From contig DPDG01000081.1 of assembly GCA_003526375.1 (NCBI GenBank), positions 45,816 through 91,859 of the forward strand: a stretch of 46,044 nucleotides of DNA, read 5' to 3'. This DNA is from Lentisphaeria bacterium (GTDB lineage: Bacteria > Verrucomicrobiota > Lentisphaeria > Victivallales > UBA1829). Both the position numbers and the translations under genes were made by a program. How positions within the stretch are numbered: the stretch's first letter is position 1; each line of letters starts with the position of its first letter. The notes below the pieces were generated by a model. It made no database searches and was not told where the DNA came from. It saw only the letters and a program-made list of their open reading frames with translations. This document shows, piece after piece, positions 1 through 9,379 of this stretch.

Positions 1-110
1 TCCCGATGCTCGGCAAGATGGACTCGCTGAATGTTGCAACTGCTGCCACGCTCCTGCTTTATGAAGCGGCGCGCCAGCGCAAATGGAAACCGTCAAATCA
101 ATCATCATGA
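1..110 (+). CDS. rlmB: SpoU/TrmH-family RNA 2'-O-ribose methyltransferase, C-terminal fragment (RlmB-like)
   Basis: Only the last 35 codons are inside the window; the gene starts to the left. The tail reads P-M-L-G-K-M-D-S-L-N-V-A-T-A-A. This matches motif 3 of SPOUT methyltransferases (IPM.G...SLNVS.A), which forms part of the knotted AdoMet site, and it is followed by a short helix ending in a basic tail, as in RlmB. RlmB methylates G2251 of 23S rRNA. The fragment cannot separate RlmB from other TrmH-like enzymes, so the symbol is tentative. Its TGA overlaps the next gene's start codon (ATGA), suggesting translational coupling to a sugar hydrolase of unrelated function. Confidence 0.7.
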   Translation, partial: PMLGKMDSLNVATAATLLLYEAARQRKWKPSNQSS

Positions 111-2098
111 AAACACTGATCTCTTTTCAAGACATCGAAGTCACCCTTTCCGGGCAGACTCTGGTCATCGCAAACAATAAAATCCGCCGTGAGCTGGACC
201 TCTCCTCCGGCGCTCCCCGCACCGTATCACTGCAAGATGCGCAAGGCATGGAATTCGCAAATCCGGCGAAAGCGGACGCCGACCTCGCATTCATCGCGAT
301 GTATCCGGCGGGGATGGATCCGGCGATTCCCTGGGCAGTCACCGATATTTCGGCGGAAAAGGTGCCGGAGTCTTTCAGGGACTCCGAACACGTGAAAGTT
401 GCAATCTCCATGCGGGAGGAGGTTTCCGAAACCGAATACCTGCGGGAATACATCATTTACCCCGGTTTCCCCGCAATTTCCGTCCGAAATGCAATCCGCC
501 CGAAAGTGCTTCCCATTCTCTACTGGACTCCGCGCGGCAATCTGGATCAGGATCTCTACCGTCCCGACATCCGGGAATCGCGTGCGGACAGCATTCTCTG
601 CGCGGAAGGTTTCCTGCCGGAAAAGACGGTCTCTTTCGCGGGAAGAACGGATTATCACGACGAACTGATGAAAGAACACAAAGCGGATCAGGAATACCTG
701 AACGGAAATCTTCTGTTCTGCAAAAACAGTTCCGGCGCGGGATTTCTCTATTTGCAGGAGGCGCCGCCCAGCGGAGAACGCCGTGACATGGAAACCTGTG
801 ACTTCCGTGTCAAAGACGGAGAAATCCATTCCTGTTCCTGGGGAATCCATCCGTCCGAAATCCGCCCCGGCAAAACATTCCGCGGATACCGCCATGATCT
901 GCTGGTCTATCATTCGGACGAAGAACGGGACGCGCTGCTGAAAGCTTTTCTGAAAAAACGTTTCTCCGCAAAGCCTTATTCGGTCATGGTCAATCCGTGG
1001 GGCTGCGGGCATTTTCCGCAACTGGTTTCCGAAACATTCCTGATCGACGAAATGAAAGCGGCGGCGGAAGTCGGCGCAACCCATTACCAGATCGACGACG
1101 CATGGCAGGAGGGCGGTTCGCTCGCCGAACTCAGTTCTAAAAACCGGCATATCACGGAAAAATTCTGGAGAATTTCACAGGAGCGTCTCAACGGGACTTT
1201 CGCTCCGATCATGAAAGCGGCAAAAGAGGCGGGGATTCTGCCGGGGCTCTGGATGGCGCCGTCATTCAACTGTGAATATCAGGACTGGAAAGCTTTTGCG
1301 GAGCGAGTTCTGGAACTTCACGGGGAATACGGGTTCAACGCATTCAAAATCGACTCCGTCATGATCCGAACATACGAAGCGGAAGAAAATCTCCGCTCGC
1401 TTCTGGAATACGTCAGGGAAAAAACAAACGGCGAAGTCTACTTCAACCTGGACACCACCAACGGACAGCGTCCGGGGTATTTCCTGTTCCTTGAATACGG
1501 CAACATTTTCCTCGAAAACCGTTATGTCTGCCATCTGTGGGGAGTCGGCTATCACCCGGAAAAGACTCTGCGCTCTCTCTGGCGGCTTGCGAAATACATG
1601 CGTCCGCAGGAACTCCAGATCGAGGTTCCGTATGCCGGAGACATCAATCCGGAATTCTATGCGCAGAAACCGTGGTGCCCGCCGCAGACTTACCCGCAGG
1701 ACTACTGGGCGGCAATCGCGATGTTCGCCAATCCCCTGCTCTGGTTCGCCCCGTCCACAGTCAAACCGGAAGACCGCGCCGGGATCAGAGCGGTCATGGA
1801 GATTCACAAAACGCACCGCGATGCCATCTTCGCCGGTGAAATCCATCCGGTCGGGCAGGAACCCGACGGCAAGGCGTTCACGGGACTGCTCTCCCACAAT
1901 GCGGAAACCGGCAAAGCGTATCTGATTCTTTACCGGGAAGCAGGAGCAGAAGCGGAAAAGGCGGAACTCCTTCTGCCGCAGACACGTGCATCACAGTGGA
2001 AAAGAATCGCCGGAAGCGGCAGTGTTGCAACAGGTGAAACGGGAAAAATCGGCGTCACGATGCCGCGCACTTCCTATCTGATGCTGGAATCCGTTTGA
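107..2098 (+). CDS. GH36-like alpha-galactosidase (clan GH-D), cytoplasmic
   Basis: A 663-residue protein with a beta-sandwich N-terminal half and a TIM barrel from about residue 300. Clan GH-D hallmarks are Y-Q-I-D-D-A-W near residue 330 and F-K-I-D-S near residue 415, whose Asp is the expected nucleophile. The usual GH36 acid/base signature (S-G-G-x-x-x-D) is not visible; the region after strand 6 reads Y-G-N-I-F-L-E-N-R-Y, so the acid/base is unclear. There is no signal peptide, so it should act on imported alpha-galactosides. An in-frame ATG lies 24 bases upstream at 83, but 107 is preferred because it gives an ATGA overlap with the preceding gene; neither start has a good Shine-Dalgarno. 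The following gltS gene is 31 bases downstream and may be cotranscribed. Confidence 0.78.
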   Translation: MKTLISFQDIEVTLSGQTLVIANNKIRRELDLSSGAPRTVSLQDAQGMEFANPAKADADLAFIAMYPAGMDPAIPWAVTDISAEKVPESFRDSEHVKVAISMREEVSETEYLREYIIYPGFPAISVRNAIRPKVLPILYWTPRGNLDQDLYRPDIRESRADSILCAEGFLPEKTVSFAGRTDYHDELMKEHKADQEYLNGNLLFCKNSSGAGFLYLQEAPPSGERRDMETCDFRVKDGEIHSCSWGIHPSEIRPGKTFRGYRHDLLVYHSDEERDALLKAFLKKRFSAKPYSVMVNPWGCGHFPQLVSETFLIDEMKAAAEVGATHYQIDDAWQEGGSLAELSSKNRHITEKFWRISQERLNGTFAPIMKAAKEAGILPGLWMAPSFNCEYQDWKAFAERVLELHGEYGFNAFKIDSVMIRTYEAEENLRSLLEYVREKTNGEVYFNLDTTNGQRPGYFLFLEYGNIFLENRYVCHLWGVGYHPEKTLRSLWRLAKYMRPQELQIEVPYAGDINPEFYAQKPWCPPQTYPQDYWAAIAMFANPLLWFAPSTVKPEDRAGIRAVMEIHKTHRDAIFAGEIHPVGQEPDGKAFTGLLSHNAETGKAYLILYREAGAEAEKAELLLPQTRASQWKRIAGSGSVATGETGKIGVTMPRTSYLMLESV

Positions 2099-2129
2099 AA
2101 TCAAGATGTTGAATTAACCGGGGGTAACA

Positions 2130-3488
2130 ATGATTGTTGTCATGTCGTTCTGCGGACTTTGTCTGCTGCTTGTGTTCGGTAAAATACTGCGGAGCCTGAT
2201 TCCGCTGTTTCAGAAGCTCTATCTTCCCGCCTCGGTGATCGGCGGAATGCTGGGACTGCTTCTCATCAATACGGCGGGACCGCATCTCTCCCCGAACTGG
2301 TTCGCAGGATGGAATGCGCTCCCCGGCTTCCTGATCAACGTCGTGTTCGCCTCGCTTTTCCTCGGAGCGCCGACGCCAAAACTGCGCGGCATCTGGAACA
2401 TCACCGCGCCCCAGCTCTGCTTCGGGCAGATCATTGCATGGGGACAATATGCGGTCGGACTCGGAGTGACCGGGCTGGTTCTCCTGCCGCTGTTCGGGGT
2501 TCCGATTCAATTCGGCAACCTTCTGGAAATCGGATTCGAGGGCGGGCACGGCACCGTGGCGGGGCTGACCGAAACTTTCGAGCATCTGGACTGGGAGACC
2601 GGCAAGGACCTCGGATTCGCCATGGCGACCGCCGGAATGATCCTCGGCATCGTCATCGGCATGTGGCTCATCAACTGGGCGGCAAGGCGCGGGCATATCA
2701 CCAACATCCGCAGTTTCGAAGATCAGTCGAAGCTGGAACAGCGTGGCGTCTATCCGCCGGAGGAACAGCCGCCTGCGGGAAAGCAGACCGTCTTCTCCGA
2801 CTCCGTCGATTCCCTGGCACTGCACATCGCCCTGATCGGTATTGCGGTGCTGATCGGCTACGGATTCAAGGAGCTGCTGCTCCTGCTGGATACCGTGGCG
2901 CCCGAAGGAATCCGCAATATGCGCATCCTGCCGAGTTTCCCGCTGTTCCCGCTCTGTATGATCGGCGGACTCCTTCTTCAGATGGTTCTGCGCATCACGA
3001 AACTGCATATCATTGTGGATCACGGGCAGATGCAGAGGCTCGCCGGAGCGGCGCTGGACTTTCTGGTGCTCTCCGCCGTGGCGTCGATCCGCATCGACTT
3101 CGTCGCCGCCTACTGGCTCCCGCTGCTCCTGCTGGTTCTGTCGGGAACGCTGTGGAACGTGTTCATGGTGCTCTATTTTGCGCCGAAACTTTTCAAAGTC
3201 GCATGGTTCGAGCGTGCTATCGCGGAATTCGGTCAGGCAATGGGAGTTACGGCGACGGGACTTCTTCTCCTGCGCACCGTCGATCCGGAAAACAAAACCT
3301 GTGCGGCATCCGCTTTCGGTTACAAACAGCTTTTCCATGAACCTTTCATGGGCGGCGGAATCATCACTTCTCTCGCTTTGCCCCTCGTCATGGTAAAAGG
3401 CGGACTGCTGTTCTGGATCATCAGTATGGCAGGAGTCATTTTCTGGCTCCTGCTCTGGTTCTTCGTCCTGCGCGGCAGAACGGAATAG
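2130..3488 (+). CDS. gltS: Sodium/glutamate symporter, GltS family
   Basis: A 452-residue polytopic inner-membrane protein with about ten to twelve hydrophobic segments. GltS family marks are the glycine-rich GGHGT re-entrant segment near residue 145 and the second-half F-G-Q-A-M-G-V-T-A-T-G repeat followed by L-L-R-T-V-D-P. The family imports glutamate with Na+ (2-hydroxycarboxylate transporter-related fold). The protein is somewhat longer than E. coli GltS (401), mostly through a charged central cytoplasmic loop around residues 200-230. The start at 2130 is preceded by a G-rich stretch (GGGGG, 6 bases before ATG) that can serve as ribosome-binding site. Substrate is inferred from family; related carriers may take other dicarboxylic amino acids. 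Confidence 0.85.
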   Translation: MIVVMSFCGLCLLLVFGKILRSLIPLFQKLYLPASVIGGMLGLLLINTAGPHLSPNWFAGWNALPGFLINVVFASLFLGAPTPKLRGIWNITAPQLCFGQIIAWGQYAVGLGVTGLVLLPLFGVPIQFGNLLEIGFEGGHGTVAGLTETFEHLDWETGKDLGFAMATAGMILGIVIGMWLINWAARRGHITNIRSFEDQSKLEQRGVYPPEEQPPAGKQTVFSDSVDSLALHIALIGIAVLIGYGFKELLLLLDTVAPEGIRNMRILPSFPLFPLCMIGGLLLQMVLRITKLHIIVDHGQMQRLAGAALDFLVLSAVASIRIDFVAAYWLPLLLLVLSGTLWNVFMVLYFAPKLFKVAWFERAIAEFGQAMGVTATGLLLLRTVDPENKTCAASAFGYKQLFHEPFMGGGIITSLALPLVMVKGGLLFWIISMAGVIFWLLLWFFVLRGRTE

Positions 3489-3497
3489 CCATAAAAA

Positions 3498-3530
3498 AGA
3501 CAGGCGGGCATTTTTCTTCTCCGCCTGTCT
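3498..3530 (-). terminator. Rho-independent terminator of the LacI-led sugar operon
   Basis: A perfect 10-bp stem, AGACAGGCGG (3498-3507) with CCGCCTGTCT (3521-3530), has a 13-base loop. Read on the minus strand it is followed by TTTTTT (3498-3493), so it best terminates the minus-strand operon ending at 3553. On the plus strand no T-run follows, so termination of gltS would be weaker. Confidence 0.85.
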
Positions 3531-3552
3531 CCCGACCCCCCCGGATCAAAGG

Positions 3553-6500
3553 TCACTTTCCAATCCGGATCAGAGAGGCAACCGTCCGGCGCTCTCCCGG
3601 TTTCAACATTTTCTCACGGGTCAGAGGTTCCAGCGTGGATGCGGCACTGTTGCTCCACCAGATCAGGAAACCGGCGCATTCGGCATCCGGCAGAAGCTCA
3701 AAGCCGATTTTTGCGTTCTGACCGTTGAATGATGCGGACAGTTCCGCCGCGCCTCCCGTATAGCGGTCCGGCAGTATCTTTCCAGCCAACTCTCCGGGAG
3801 CCGTATTCTCACCGGCGGCAAGAATCAGATTGTCAGCCCGTTCCGCCCCCTGAAACGAAATCTTGCCCGAAGTTCCATTCATCCCTATCCTCCACAGTGA
3901 ACTGAGCACTTTGCCGCTGTTCCATGCGGCGCCGAGGCGTGGATGATTCTTCAGGCGGAATCCGACTTTCATTGTGCGCCCGCTGCCCTCCGGGTTCAGC
4001 AAGGTGTAAACGGAACGAATCGTTTTCCCGCCGTCCTCCAGCGAAACGGTCTTTTCGATTCTGAGCCCGGCAGGCAGGGTTGAATTCGGGTCGGCGTTTT
4101 CAGATGCGGGAACGACGGCGGCGAGCCTGACAACAGGAATCCCTTTCACAATTTTCGCATCCGTCAGTTCAAATGCCAGCGGTTCATGGTAACGATACAG
4201 ATTGAACTCATCCATTACCCCCCTCCCCTCGCCGGAAAGGATATCCTCCAAATCATCAATGTAGCACCCCGTGACCGCGGCATTGCGGTTCAGGTCCAGG
4301 TAAACGGAACGGCTTCCCGCCGACAGCTTCAGCATCGGACCGCTTCCCTCGGGCAGAATTCCCCAGCCGACAGAACAATTTCCTTCACGGAGGCTCCGGA
4401 AACGGGAGGCGGAGGAGTTCCTGGAACGGAAATCGGCAAGTTTTTTCTCCAGAGCCTCCGGAGCAATATGCCCTGCCGTTTTCCTTTTCTTCTCTGCAAT
4501 CTCAAACTGGCGGACTGTTCCCGCCGGAACTTCCGCGAGAAATCCGTCTGCCGGATTCGCTGTCGAATAAGCCTTGCGGTCTTTCAAGCTGAATACATGC
4601 CAGGCGCCGGAGCGCGGGATGGCAGGAAGCGCAATCCTCGCCAGAAGATCCTGAGACGGATGGTAATTGAAAACCGTCACCAGCCAGGCGGAATCCTTTT
4701 TATGAACGGTAAAGCGCAGATACGGCGTAAAATCCGGCACAGTCGCCACAGCCTTCCGCCCCCGGTCCTCCAGCGTCATCTCCACCACATTCACCGGCTT
4801 GATTTCCGCCATCCGGTCGCACCGCTCCCCGAAATAATACTCCTCGCCGTCCGCGATCATTCCGCTGCCTTCTGCAATCGCATGGAGATACTTTCCATCA
4901 AAATTATCCCCGGGCCAGAACCCGATTCCGCGCGCGCCCTGTGCCGCCGCGGCAACCATATTCATCACGACACCTTCCGGTGTGTAGCGGCTGTAAAACA
5001 TCTCCATATTCTCCGAGGGATCGATCAACGGATAATTCGGCGTCTTCAGTGATTTCCGATTGAACGCCAGATCATCATACCAGCGCACGCCCTGATAATA
5101 CGGCATGTTCATGAACAGCCCGTAATCCGCATCGCTCAGACGGACATCCACACCGCACCATTCCTGAACATGCGGCGGAGAAGCGTGCAACGGGTCTGTG
5201 CAGAGCACCAGTTCCTTTCCCGGGAACTTTCTGCGGCAGAGTTCGGCAAAACGTTTGATGATCTCCGCATTCTGCTTCACGCGGAAACGAAACCACTCCG
5301 CCGCATGATTCCGGCGAATCTCCTCCGCCGTCAGTGTTTTACCGGATGAAACGGAATCGGAAAAATTCTTCCGGCAAACGTCGCAATAGCAATAATCTTT
5401 TGCGCCCGGCTCAATATCCCATACAATGCGGACAGCCTGCGGCAATTCATCCAGTTTCTTCTGAAGCAGTCCCGAAACATAACTCTCCCAGAAAGGCGTC
5501 CCTTTCCGCATGGCATGGGAGGGACACGCCCATTCCAGTTGTCTGCCGTCCGCCAGCACCATTCCCGGCACATGGACTCCGCTCTGCTTCTTCCAGCCGG
5601 CAAAGTTTCCCAGAGGCGTAATATAGCGGGTCGCGACAAACAGAGAAACTTTGAAATCCCGCAATACCTGTTCCCTGATCTCCGGGGATAACGACCCGAA
5701 TCTGAAGACCGTGAAAGTTTCCGGCTTCTCCGCCAGATGCCTCCAGTAGTTCACACCGGAATTCCGGATTTCAGGCAAAGGAGCCGTCAGACAGTAGAGA
5801 TAGGAAATATGGAGCCCGATTTTTTTTATTTTTTCCTGCGGAAATGCGACCGGAGGCAGAACATTGATCTGAAAATTCTGTTCCGGCATCAGTTCTTTCC
5901 CGTCTGCGTAAAAACGAAAAAAAGCGCTGCCTCCGGCTGACTTTCCGGACGCGGTCAGATAAAGCCGATAGTAATTGCTCCATGCAAGAGAGTCCGGCAG
6001 AAGCGCTGCGGCAAATTTTGAGTCGAGAGCAATGCGATAAGTCCGGAAAGCGGATCCTTTTCTGGATGGCAGGGATACAATGCGGTCAGAGGAACGCTCC
6101 GGTGTGTACTGATGCCAGGGGGAAGCTGCGGTGAGTTCAACTCCCTCCGGCAGGTCAAGTTCGATCTCATACCTGCATGTTTTCACCGGTCTCGTGCGCA
6201 AATCGCAGAAAATACTGCCGGGCGTTCCGGCAGCGAGATTCCATACATTCTTCTGCCAGCATACGGGAATCAGCTTCGCATTTCCGCCTGCGGCGACAGG
6301 CTTTGCCGTTTCCTCCAGCCGGATATCCGAAAAGCGGACCGTTCCGGTGCTCTTGCGCAGAACAAGATAAAGAGTGCTCCAGCCGGTAGTTTCACCGGTC
6401 TTGAAAGTCAAGGCGCACGATTTCCAGTCAAACGTGCCGGAAACCGTTTTCCATGCACCCGCGGGACTGCATTCATAGACATATTTGCCTTGATGCAGAA

Positions 6501-6858
6501 TCATGATGCAGGCGCCGGAATTCTTCGTTCCGTCCGTCGTGATATTCTCTCCCTTGATCCGAAAGGAAATACGATATTCCGTGTGCGGTTTGAGCTTCAC
6601 CCCCTGCTGCGCCATTGTGGTCTGTTTCAAATCATCATTCGCAAGAATCATATTCCGGTCGGCGGTACTGATTCTGCCGTAAATTTTAGTCCATCGGGTC
6701 AGACTCCACGCTTTCATGCCGTCGAAGCCGGGATTGCGGACCAGGTTCTGCGCCGAGCCCTCCAATATACTGATGCACAACATCAGCCCGGTTAACAGAA
6801 GCTTCATTTTCATTGTCTGGAACTTAATCTGCATAAAAAATCTTTTCCTTTGATTCAT
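3553..6858 (-). CDS. Large secreted protein: N-terminal CBM-like sandwich plus TIM-barrel hydrolase-like domain with Cys knuckle
   Basis: A 1101-residue exported protein. The start at 6858 is chosen over an in-frame ATG 36 bases upstream because GGAGGAG lies about 10 bases before it. An n-region rich in K/R is followed by L-L-L-T-G-L-M-L-C-I-S-I and a likely cut after G-S-A-Q. Residues ~40-190 resemble a CBM4/9-type carbohydrate-binding sandwich (N-L-V-R-N-P-G-F-D start, R-F-S-D-I-R-L-E end). A central barrel-like region (about 340-720) carries C-Y-C-D-V-C near residue 489 just after D-I-E-P-G. The C-terminus is beta-rich. No CAZy family can be named with certainty; a glycoside hydrolase acting outside the cytoplasm is inferred. 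It is the last gene of the operon, 51 bases after the heparinase-like gene. Confidence 0.7.
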   Translation of the reverse strand: MNQRKRFFMQIKFQTMKMKLLLTGLMLCISILEGSAQNLVRNPGFDGMKAWSLTRWTKIYGRISTADRNMILANDDLKQTTMAQQGVKLKPHTEYRISFRIKGENITTDGTKNSGACIMILHQGKYVYECSPAGAWKTVSGTFDWKSCALTFKTGETTGWSTLYLVLRKSTGTVRFSDIRLEETAKPVAAGGNAKLIPVCWQKNVWNLAAGTPGSIFCDLRTRPVKTCRYEIELDLPEGVELTAASPWHQYTPERSSDRIVSLPSRKGSAFRTYRIALDSKFAAALLPDSLAWSNYYRLYLTASGKSAGGSAFFRFYADGKELMPEQNFQINVLPPVAFPQEKIKKIGLHISYLYCLTAPLPEIRNSGVNYWRHLAEKPETFTVFRFGSLSPEIREQVLRDFKVSLFVATRYITPLGNFAGWKKQSGVHVPGMVLADGRQLEWACPSHAMRKGTPFWESYVSGLLQKKLDELPQAVRIVWDIEPGAKDYCYCDVCRKNFSDSVSSGKTLTAEEIRRNHAAEWFRFRVKQNAEIIKRFAELCRRKFPGKELVLCTDPLHASPPHVQEWCGVDVRLSDADYGLFMNMPYYQGVRWYDDLAFNRKSLKTPNYPLIDPSENMEMFYSRYTPEGVVMNMVAAAAQGARGIGFWPGDNFDGKYLHAIAEGSGMIADGEEYYFGERCDRMAEIKPVNVVEMTLEDRGRKAVATVPDFTPYLRFTVHKKDSAWLVTVFNYHPSQDLLARIALPAIPRSGAWHVFSLKDRKAYSTANPADGFLAEVPAGTVRQFEIAEKKRKTAGHIAPEALEKKLADFRSRNSSASRFRSLREGNCSVGWGILPEGSGPMLKLSAGSRSVYLDLNRNAAVTGCYIDDLEDILSGEGRGVMDEFNLYRYHEPLAFELTDAKIVKGIPVVRLAAVVPASENADPNSTLPAGLRIEKTVSLEDGGKTIRSVYTLLNPEGSGRTMKVGFRLKNHPRLGAAWNSGKVLSSLWRIGMNGTSGKISFQGAERADNLILAAGENTAPGELAGKILPDRYTGGAAELSASFNGQNAKIGFELLPDAECAGFLIWWSNSAASTLEPLTREKMLKPGERRTVASLIRIGK

Positions 6859-6909
6859 CTTCTTATTCTCCTCCTGTTTTTCTGATTCTGTCAATTGATC
6901 TGCGCCGTC

Positions 6910-8622
6910 TTATGATTTTCTGAAACTGCCGTGTCCCGGATTACATGCAGCGGGTCGGCATTCCGCCGTCAGCCGGAATTCGATTTCATCACCGGAAAGA
7001 GTCGCGGAAAGACGGATGGAGTCCCGCTTCCTGAACCCGCTGAAAACCTTCCCGGGGAGTTGTTTCCATGTGAGTGGAACATTTGCCTGCCACGTGAGAT
7101 TCAGCTTCATCCCCCTGTTGTCAAGCAGGATCTCCGTCTCCCTGATCTGGCAGCACACCTCCGGGGCAAGGACAAAAATGAACTCGAAATCTTTCCGCGT
7201 TTCCGAACGGACGTTATCACAGAGAGATGCACGGGTCCGGTCCAGTTTCAGAGAACGGGTCCAGACGACACCCCGCCATTCGGAGACCGGGGAATGTTCC
7301 ACGATTTCCGAACCGTCGGCGGAAAGTGTGTTTTCCGGAAAAGCCCCCCACATGTAGCGCCCTTTGAGAATACTGTCCCCGCATCCGTTCACCAGCAGAG
7401 TGGAGTGGGCTTCCGGCTGCTTGAACCACCGGTGGAAATCGGGATCGTCATATCCGCAGCATCCGCTGTCGATCAGAAACGGATACCCGCCGCACCAGAG
7501 TGTCAAAGCGTTTTTCCCGGCATGGAAATGCGCATATTTTCCGGTGCATGGCGTTGCATCCAGGACAGCAAAGAAGTGTTCCGACTTCCTGAACAGGATA
7601 TGAGAGTCCGGCAGGAGAAAATCGCGGGAGGCTTTCTCCGGATCGCAGCCGATGCTTTTCAGAAACCCCTGCATGTCAAGAGGATAGCCGTCGTTCAGAA
7701 CAACGGAGAGTCCGTCGGGGCAACGGAAGCGGGCGCAGATTTCAAACGCTCGTTCAAGCATGGCGGACGCCTCCGGATTCAGGTTTCCGAGAATTCGCGC
7801 ATCGCGTCCGATCCACGCTTCGAAGATGTGATACGAAGGACTCATGTCGATGAGCATGCCGTCCGGCAGATAGTCATGAACCGCATGATAGTTGCAGATG
7901 CGGTTTCCCGCCCTTGCGTAACGCTCGTCGCCGAAATAGCGTGCGGCATAAAGCAGAGCCAGCCCGCGCAGAGCCTGATGATTGCCCGGAGCAAGTTCAA
8001 GCTGTTCCTCGCCGTCGCAGACTACATCGGCATTATTGCGGATGAACTCATCAAGCAGCCTCCACTTTTCATCGCCGATTGTCCGGAAACCGCGCAGGAA
8101 AAACATGGCATGGAGCACATTGACGATTCTTGCCGCGGGCTGGAAATCATACCATTGATATTCCGTTATCCCGTTTCCATTGCCGCTGTTGTAGTCACGG
8201 TCCCGCGATTCCGTGACCCGCCGGTTGAGCGCCGCCACAGCTTCTTTCCCGCACGGCGGACAGTACCGCCTGTGAAAATCCAGAACAATGTCGACGGTCG
8301 TCTCCGCAAGTCCGGAATCATGGTTCAGCGCCGCCGCCCGCGCCATTGAAACGACGAAATACATCCGGTTGAGCCAGCAGGATTTTTCGATCGTGTCCCA
8401 CTGTTCATATTTCTGAAAATCGAGCTTCCCGCCAGTATGAAATGACGACAGAGCGCTGCCGGAAATTATTTTTTCCGCAATCATGCGGTCATCTATGGAA
8501 GCGACAATCTCCTGCTGTATGAACCTGCCGCCTCCGTCGAACGGATACAGTTCAAAGAAATTATATTGCATCAGCAATTCTTCCGGAAGCGCCGGCTGGA
8601 ATGCGTCTATGCGTTTCGGCAT
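6910..8622 (-). CDS. Heparinase II/III-family polysaccharide lyase-like protein
   Basis: A 570-residue protein with an alpha/alpha-toroid N-terminal half (to ~330) and a C-terminal beta-sandwich. The junction Y-A-H-F-H-A-G-K-N-A-L-T-L, then P-F-L-I-D-S-G-C and H-S-T-L-L-V-N-G, matches the heparinase II/III C-terminal domain (PF07940-like), including the His and Tyr used in beta-elimination. Such lyases cleave uronic-acid-containing polysaccharides. No signal peptide is seen, so it probably handles imported oligosaccharides. The start at 8622 has GGAG 8-9 bases upstream. It is 15 bases from the preceding pseudopilin gene. Substrate cannot be read from sequence. Confidence 0.8.
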   Translation of the reverse strand: MPKRIDAFQPALPEELLMQYNFFELYPFDGGGRFIQQEIVASIDDRMIAEKIISGSALSSFHTGGKLDFQKYEQWDTIEKSCWLNRMYFVVSMARAAALNHDSGLAETTVDIVLDFHRRYCPPCGKEAVAALNRRVTESRDRDYNSGNGNGITEYQWYDFQPAARIVNVLHAMFFLRGFRTIGDEKWRLLDEFIRNNADVVCDGEEQLELAPGNHQALRGLALLYAARYFGDERYARAGNRICNYHAVHDYLPDGMLIDMSPSYHIFEAWIGRDARILGNLNPEASAMLERAFEICARFRCPDGLSVVLNDGYPLDMQGFLKSIGCDPEKASRDFLLPDSHILFRKSEHFFAVLDATPCTGKYAHFHAGKNALTLWCGGYPFLIDSGCCGYDDPDFHRWFKQPEAHSTLLVNGCGDSILKGRYMWGAFPENTLSADGSEIVEHSPVSEWRGVVWTRSLKLDRTRASLCDNVRSETRKDFEFIFVLAPEVCCQIRETEILLDNRGMKLNLTWQANVPLTWKQLPGKVFSGFRKRDSIRLSATLSGDEIEFRLTAECRPAACNPGHGSFRKS

Positions 8623-8637
8623 GGGAAGTCTCCTCTC

Positions 8638-9360
8638 TCAATTCTTATTTGCATATCTCATGAAATAATCATACCAGCTCTGCTCAATACTGCCCGGAAT
8701 CCCATAAAAACACACCCTGTAACAGGCAAGTTGAGAAGCGGAGGGAATCAGTTTCATTCCCTTGAACGACCCGGCATGGCCGTCGGCAAATGCAATGTAA
8801 GGGACACCGTTGTGTGCAGGGTAAACCGCCCCGTTGAGCGTCCCGTCGTATCCGTTCCAGTTTTCATAAGTCACCCGGTATCCCTGCCCGTCACAGACGA
8901 TGGCTTTTATTGTCGGGCGCGGCATTGTTTTCATATTTCCCAGATCACGTATCAGCGCATAGGCGGACTGATTCCGGTTCTTTTCGTTGTTGGTGACCGG
9001 ATTTGCTGTAACGGGTACCCGTTTGCAGTCCAGCAGACTGCCGCCCTCCGTTCTCAGCTTCTTCGGAATGTAATTGTTTGTCATGAAGGGACTGAAAGAC
9101 TTGTCAAACCATGCGTATGACGTATTGAAGATGGATTTGCAGAACTCCCCCTTGTAATCCCCCGCATAATTCAAATGCGCCATTCCCAACTGTTTCAGGT
9201 TGCCGAGACATTTGATGTCGTAAGCTTTCAGCCGCGCCTGATTCAACGCAGGCAACAGCATACCCGCCAGAACGGCGATAATCGCTATAACGACCAGGAG
9301 CTCTATCAATGTAAAATACACTAATGTTCCTGCCCGGTTCCTGCGAAATTGATGCTTCAT
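8638..9360 (-). CDS. Pseudopilin-like protein (type IV prepilin N-terminus, DUF1559-like)
   Basis: A 240-residue protein with a short basic leader (residues 1-15), then the class III cleavage/methylation segment F-T-L-I-E-L-L-V-V-I-A-I-I-A-V-L, with Glu at +5 and a single hydrophobic helix. The residue before the expected cut is Tyr, not the canonical Gly. The C-terminus has H-x9-D-G (A-H-N-G-V-P-Y-I-A-F-A-D-G-H), the hallmark of the large DUF1559-type pseudopilin families of Planctomycetota, Verrucomicrobiota and Lentisphaerota. AGGAG lies 9-10 bases before ATG 9360. It is second in the operon, 19 bases after lacI and 15 before the heparinase-like gene, so it is probably coexpressed with polysaccharide breakdown. 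Its exact role is unknown. Confidence 0.88.
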   Translation of the reverse strand: MKHQFRRNRAGTLVYFTLIELLVVIAIIAVLAGMLLPALNQARLKAYDIKCLGNLKQLGMAHLNYAGDYKGEFCKSIFNTSYAWFDKSFSPFMTNNYIPKKLRTEGGSLLDCKRVPVTANPVTNNEKNRNQSAYALIRDLGNMKTMPRPTIKAIVCDGQGYRVTYENWNGYDGTLNGAVYPAHNGVPYIAFADGHAGSFKGMKLIPSASQLACYRVCFYGIPGSIEQSWYDYFMRYANKN

Positions 9361-9379
9361 TCTCCGTAACTCCTTTTGT

